A DNA stretch of 10,427 nucleotides, taken from the NCBI GenBank assembly GCA_964600225.1, contig CAZRIT010000067.1, positions 1 through 10,427 of the forward strand, in the 5' to 3' direction. Below the pieces are notes generated by a model that saw nothing but the letters and a program-made list of their open reading frames with translations, was not told the DNA's origin and made no database searches. Source of the stretch: CAZRIT01 sp964600225 (lineage in GTDB: Bacteria; Bacillota; Clostridia; Christensenellales; CAG-138). Below are positions 8,355-10,427 of this stretch, piece by piece; the stretch's first letter is position 1, and the number at the start of each line of letters is the position of its first letter. The translations under genes and the position numbers were made by a program.

Positions 8355-9601
8355 AAATGCCCCCGTTTGATAAAGCCGAATTGGAAGCCATCGTCAAGGA
8401 TTACCCTACCCCGTTCCATATCTATGATGAAACGGGCATCCGTGAAAACGTTCGGCAGTTGCAGGAAGCGTTTGCCTGGAACGAAGGCTTTAAGGAATAC
8501 TTTGCCGTCAAGGCCCTGCCCAACCCCGTCATCATGCAGCTGCTGCACGAGCTGGGCTGCGGCATGGACTGCTCGTCTCTGACGGAGCTGATGCTGTGCG
8601 AGGCGCTCGGCATCCGCGGCGACGACGTGATGTTCTCCGCCAACGATACCCCGCCCGAGGAGTACGAGCTGGCGCGCAAGCTGGATGTGCACGTCAATTT
8701 GGACGATATCACGCACATCCCCTTCCTTGCCGCGCACGGCGGCATCCCCGAAACCGTCTGCTGCCGCTACAATCCCGGCGGCGAGTTCATGCTCGGCAAC
8801 ACCATCATGGGCAATCCCGGCGACGCCAAGTACGGTTTCACGCGCCCGCAGCTCACCGAAGGGTTCCGTATGCTTGGTGACCTTGGTGCCAAGCGCATCG
8901 GCCTGCATGCGTTCCTCGCCAGCAGCACCACCGATGACGAATACTACCCCACCCTGGCCAGAAAGCTCTTTCAAACGGCCGTTGAACTCAACGCCGAAAC
9001 GGGCATGGAGATTGCCTTTGTCAACCTGTCGGGCGGCATCGGCATCCCCTATCGCCCCTACGATAAGGAAGCCGATATCCGCTTCATCGGCGCGGAGGTG
9101 GAGCGCGAGTACCGCCGCATCATCGAGCCCACCAGCCTGCGCTTCCCGCTGTTTACGGAGCTGGGACGCTACATCACGGGCCCGTACGGCTGGCTGGCGA
9201 CGCGGGTGATCCATCAAAAAGATATCTACAAGCATTACATCGGCGTGGACGCGTGCTCCTGTAACCTCATGCGCCCCGCCATGTACGGCGCGTATCACCA
9301 CATCACCGTCATGGGCAAGGAAACGGCGCCGTTGACGCAGCTTTGCGATGTGGTCGGCGCGCTGTGCGAAAACAACGATAAGTTTGCCGTCGATCGGCCG
9401 CTGCCGCGCATCGACGTGGGCGATTTGATCGTCATCCACGATACGGGCGCGCACGGCTCGTCCATGGGCTACAACTATAACGGCAAGCTCAGAAGCGCCG
9501 AGCTGCTGCTAAAGCCCGATCATTCGGTGCAGCTCATCCGCCGCGCGGAGACGCCCGCGGACTATTTTGCCACGCTGGATTTTTTGCATCTGTTTGATTA
9601 G
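8351..9601 (+). CDS. Diaminopimelate decarboxylase-like fold-type III PLP enzyme (divergent LysA subgroup)
   Basis: This 416-residue protein has the layout of alanine racemase/ornithine decarboxylase fold-type III PLP enzymes. The N-terminal barrel carries YFAVKALPNP (50-59), with K54 as the likely PLP Schiff-base lysine, GCGMDCSSLTEL (69-80), and a glycine loop LSGGIGIPY (226-234). The C-terminal part has NLMRPAMYGAYHHI (305-318), VVGALCENND (334-343) and HDTGAHGSSMGYNYNGKLR (363-381), which parallel the RP-x-LYGAYH, CESGD and TGAYG-x-SM-x-x-NYN motifs of diaminopimelate decarboxylase (final step of lysine synthesis). Deviations: HAFLAS (186-191) replaces HxHIGS, ELGR (270-273) replaces EPGR, and CENND replaces CESGD. 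From memory, annotated LysA proteins of gut anaerobes share these forms, so this is probably a subgroup rather than a decayed gene. AGGA (8338-8341) is 9 nt upstream of the ATG, which overlaps the smpB stop. The fold is near certain; the exact substrate is not. Confidence 0.85.
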   Translation: MKMPPFDKAELEAIVKDYPTPFHIYDETGIRENVRQLQEAFAWNEGFKEYFAVKALPNPVIMQLLHELGCGMDCSSLTELMLCEALGIRGDDVMFSANDTPPEEYELARKLDVHVNLDDITHIPFLAAHGGIPETVCCRYNPGGEFMLGNTIMGNPGDAKYGFTRPQLTEGFRMLGDLGAKRIGLHAFLASSTTDDEYYPTLARKLFQTAVELNAETGMEIAFVNLSGGIGIPYRPYDKEADIRFIGAEVEREYRRIIEPTSLRFPLFTELGRYITGPYGWLATRVIHQKDIYKHYIGVDACSCNLMRPAMYGAYHHITVMGKETAPLTQLCDVVGALCENNDKFAVDRPLPRIDVGDLIVIHDTGAHGSSMGYNYNGKLRSAELLLKPDHSVQLIRRAETPADYFATLDFLHLFD

Positions 9602-9642
9602 CCCGAACAAAGCAAACCCACTGTGACAAACCCGTTGGCATA

Positions 9643-9671
9643 TTGCATATTTTTTAAAAAACGCATATACT
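9643..9671 (+). promoter_or_regulatory. ssrA promoter (TTGCAT-17-TATACT)
   Basis: TATACT (9666-9671) matches the -10 consensus at five of six positions, with a weak -35 TTGCAT (9643-9648) 17 bp upstream. Transcription from about 9678 would leave a short 5' leader, removed by RNase P to give the mature end at 9686. The spacer holds the palindrome TTTTTTAAAAAA (9650-9661), and GCATAT occurs three times around the site (9638, 9645, 9663). Confidence 0.65.
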
Positions 9672-9685
9672 GTATCCATCCACAT

Positions 9686-10042
9686 GGGGGCGAATCCGGT
9701 TTCGACGGGGATCGCCGAGGTTGGATAAGCGAGCCGAAGCCCCGTGCTTCGTTAAAAACGGGATCAGTATAAAGTAACTGGCAAAAACAATACTTTACCC
9801 GTCGCAGCGTAACCGCTAGCGACCGTTCACCCGCGAAAACCTATCGTTGCGGATACGGGCGTCATTTAGGATAGGGAACGAACCTGCCTAAGCTTTGCAG
9901 CAGGCCGGACAAATGAAGCTACCCGAACCGATATCCTGCCGACGGGAGATCGGGAAAGGGAATTTTAAATCATCGGCTACGCTCGTAGAAGGTCCGGCTG
10001 AAGGGTTTTCGGACGGGAGTTCGACTCTCCCCGCCTCCACCA
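9686..10042 (+). ncRNA. ssrA: Transfer-messenger RNA (tmRNA)
   Basis: tmRNA is charged with alanine, enters stalled ribosomes with SmpB and templates a degradation tag. The 5' end GGGGGCG (9686-9692) pairs with CGCCTCC (10032-10038) to form the 7-bp acceptor stem, including the G3-U pair recognised by alanyl-tRNA synthetase. Discriminator A10039 and an encoded CCA (10040-10042) follow. The T arm has stem GGGAG/CTCCC with loop TTCGACT (10020-10026). The conserved 5' GGTTTCGACGGGG (9698-9710) is present. The internal reading frame begins at GGC 9780 and stops at TAA 9810-9812. At 357 nt this is a standard one-piece bacterial tmRNA; between the tag and the T arm lies about 190 nt expected to fold as the pseudoknot domain, which I did not resolve. 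It is preceded by its own promoter and followed by a structured gap and a terminator. Confidence 0.97.
9780..9812 (+). other. tmRNA tag reading frame (GKNNTLPVAA, stop TAA)
   Basis: Starting at GGC (9780-9782), the frame reads Gly-Lys-Asn-Asn-Thr-Leu-Pro-Val-Ala-Ala and then TAA. With the alanine carried on the tmRNA the tag would be A-GKNNTLPVAA. The resume codon follows the AGTAACTG stretch (9772-9779), as expected upstream of a tag frame. The Ala-Ala end is the ClpXP recognition feature; Val rather than Leu precedes it. The neighbouring frame starting at GCA 9781 has no stop at this place and lacks the Ala-Ala end. Confidence 0.9.
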
Positions 10043-10048
10043 AAGTAA

Positions 10049-10104
10049 TCAGAATACGAACCCCGCGTTTATCTTTGTAAACGGGCTGTTCGGAATTATT
10101 CTGA
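10049..10104 (+). repeat. Long imperfect inverted repeat just after ssrA
   Basis: TCAGAAT (10049-10055) pairs with ATTCTGA (10098-10104). Inside it, CGAA (10057-10060) pairs with TTCG (10089-10092) and CGTTTA (10066-10071) with TAAACG (10078-10083) around the loop TCTTTG. There is no T-run after it, so it does not look like a classical terminator. It may fold in the 3' trailer of the tmRNA precursor. Confidence 0.6.
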
Positions 10105-10107
10105 CGC

Positions 10108-10125
10108 GGGATCACGAATGATCCC
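10108..10125 (+). repeat. Perfect 7-bp hairpin GGGATCA-CGAA-TGATCCC
   Basis: GGGATCA (10108-10114) and TGATCCC (10119-10125) pair perfectly around CGAA. It is followed by an A-rich run, not T, on this strand. It lies between the long inverted repeat and the terminator. Confidence 0.6.
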
Positions 10126-10128
10126 AAC

Positions 10129-10173
10129 AAAAAAAGACCCGTGAAGCCGAAAGGCCGCGCGGGGTTTCTTTTT
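10129..10173. terminator. Bidirectional rho-independent terminator between ssrA and the convergent cell-wall gene
   Basis: A7 (10129-10135), CCCG (10138-10141), GCC-GAAA-GGC (10147-10156), CGGG (10160-10163) and TTTCTTTTT (10165-10173) form a G+C hairpin with a GAAA tetraloop, flanked by A and T runs. Read on the + strand it ends ssrA transcripts; on the - strand the A7 becomes a T7 tail for the gene ending at 10172, whose stop codon overlaps the T tract. Confidence 0.85.
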
Positions 10174-10427
10174 AACCGTTCCATGTTCCGCCCAGCGCCG
10201 TGATCGTCTGAACTCCGGCTTTTCCGTCAACGATCAAGCGGCGGTCGCCTTGAAAGGCTCTCACCGCAAGCCGTGTCATGTTTCCGAATATGCCGTCCGC
10301 TCCGCATTTCCCGCAACCGTAGCCCGCCGCAATAAGCGCTTTTTGAAGCGCCAGCACGTCGTCGCCGCGCAATGCCGGATATACTTGTTTCAGAACGCGG
10401 GAAACGACAAAGCCGGAAGCCGTCGTC
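10172..10427 (-). CDS. C-terminal peptidoglycan-binding domain protein (PG_binding_1), 5' end outside the window
   Basis: On the minus strand a frame is open from the window edge to TAA (complement of 10172-10174), giving the last 84 residues of a longer protein. The segment LRGDDVLALQKALIAAGY (visible residues 19-36), DGIFGNMTRLAVRAFQ (44-59) and DGKAGVQTITAL (67-78) matches the PG_binding_1 (PF01471) three-helix repeat: G-x-DV-x-x-LQ, DG-x-FG-x-x-T-x-x-AV-x-x-FQ, DG-x-x-G-x-x-T. Such domains anchor amidases, lysozymes and phage endolysins to the cell wall; the catalytic domain would be N-terminal, outside the window. A CGKC pair (38-41) precedes the DG motif. An internal TTG at 10372 is not a likely start, because the domain and the open frame continue upstream. 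The gene converges on ssrA and shares its terminator. Whether it is chromosomal or prophage-borne cannot be decided here. Confidence 0.8.
   Translation of the reverse strand, partial: TTASGFVVSRVLKQVYPALRGDDVLALQKALIAAGYGCGKCGADGIFGNMTRLAVRAFQGDRRLIVDGKAGVQTITALGGTWNG

Noticed and set aside
8276..9454. Long minus-strand frame (392 codons) opposite the decarboxylase
   Set aside because: Its composition is that of an antisense shadow, and it overlaps a gene with clear PLP-enzyme motifs throughout.
9888..10184. 98-codon minus-strand frame across the tmRNA 3' half, containing LVEAGRVELPSENP
   Set aside because: This is the familiar false frame antisense to a tmRNA/tRNA T arm and 3' end; it coincides with the acceptor and T stems of ssrA and has no ribosome binding site.

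Overview
The window is a gene-dense, G+C-rich stretch of bacterial chromosome (judged by eye, not computed), almost entirely on the + strand. The gene order (ruvC-ruvA-ruvB; pgk-tpiA-gpmI-secG; smpB ... ssrA), strong GGAGG-type ribosome binding sites, an ECF transporter S component, a CmpB-like membrane protein end and a tmRNA tag starting with Gly all point to a Bacillota organism, most likely a G+C-rich anaerobic clostridial lineage. I cannot name a genus.

Layout. Positions 2-103 hold the last 33 codons of a membrane protein resembling the CmpB / type IV ABC-transporter family. A strong extended -10 promoter (131-159) drives the Holliday-junction set ruvC (189-686), ruvA (723-1301) and ruvB (1311-2333). 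With no obvious break come an unrecognised coiled-coil protein with a Pro/Ala/Glu-rich linker and acidic tail (2337-3257) and an ECF-type S component (3280-3855). Next is lower glycolysis: pgk (3915-5102), a 106-bp gap with a hairpin plus T-run, tpiA (5209-5958), and gpmI (5955-7502) overlapping tpiA by ATGA. A promoter embedded in back-to-back palindromes precedes secG (7581-7820). A G+C-rich hairpin separates secG from smpB (7887-8354). A divergent diaminopimelate-decarboxylase-like gene (8351-9601) overlaps smpB by ATGA.

ssrA has its own promoter (9643-9671) and encodes a complete tmRNA (9686-10042) with a G3-U acceptor pair, encoded CCA and tag reading frame GKNNTLPVAA. Then come about 130 bp packed with inverted repeats, ending in a bidirectional terminator. 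The last feature is a convergent minus-strand gene running off the window end, which carries a PG_binding_1 peptidoglycan-binding domain typical of endolysins and spore or cell-wall hydrolases. The 3' end of ssrA is a well-known integration target, so this edge could be an element boundary.

How the genes work together. RuvABC branch-migrates and resolves Holliday junctions. Pgk, TpiA and GpmI perform three steps of lower glycolysis. SecG is part of the Sec translocon. SmpB and tmRNA together perform trans-translation. Most of the window is conserved housekeeping. The less ordinary parts are the coiled-coil gene after ruvB, the LysA-like enzyme inserted between smpB and ssrA, the palindromic secG promoter and the structured region after ssrA. 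I see no CRISPR array, insertion sequence, tRNA or clear new defence system.
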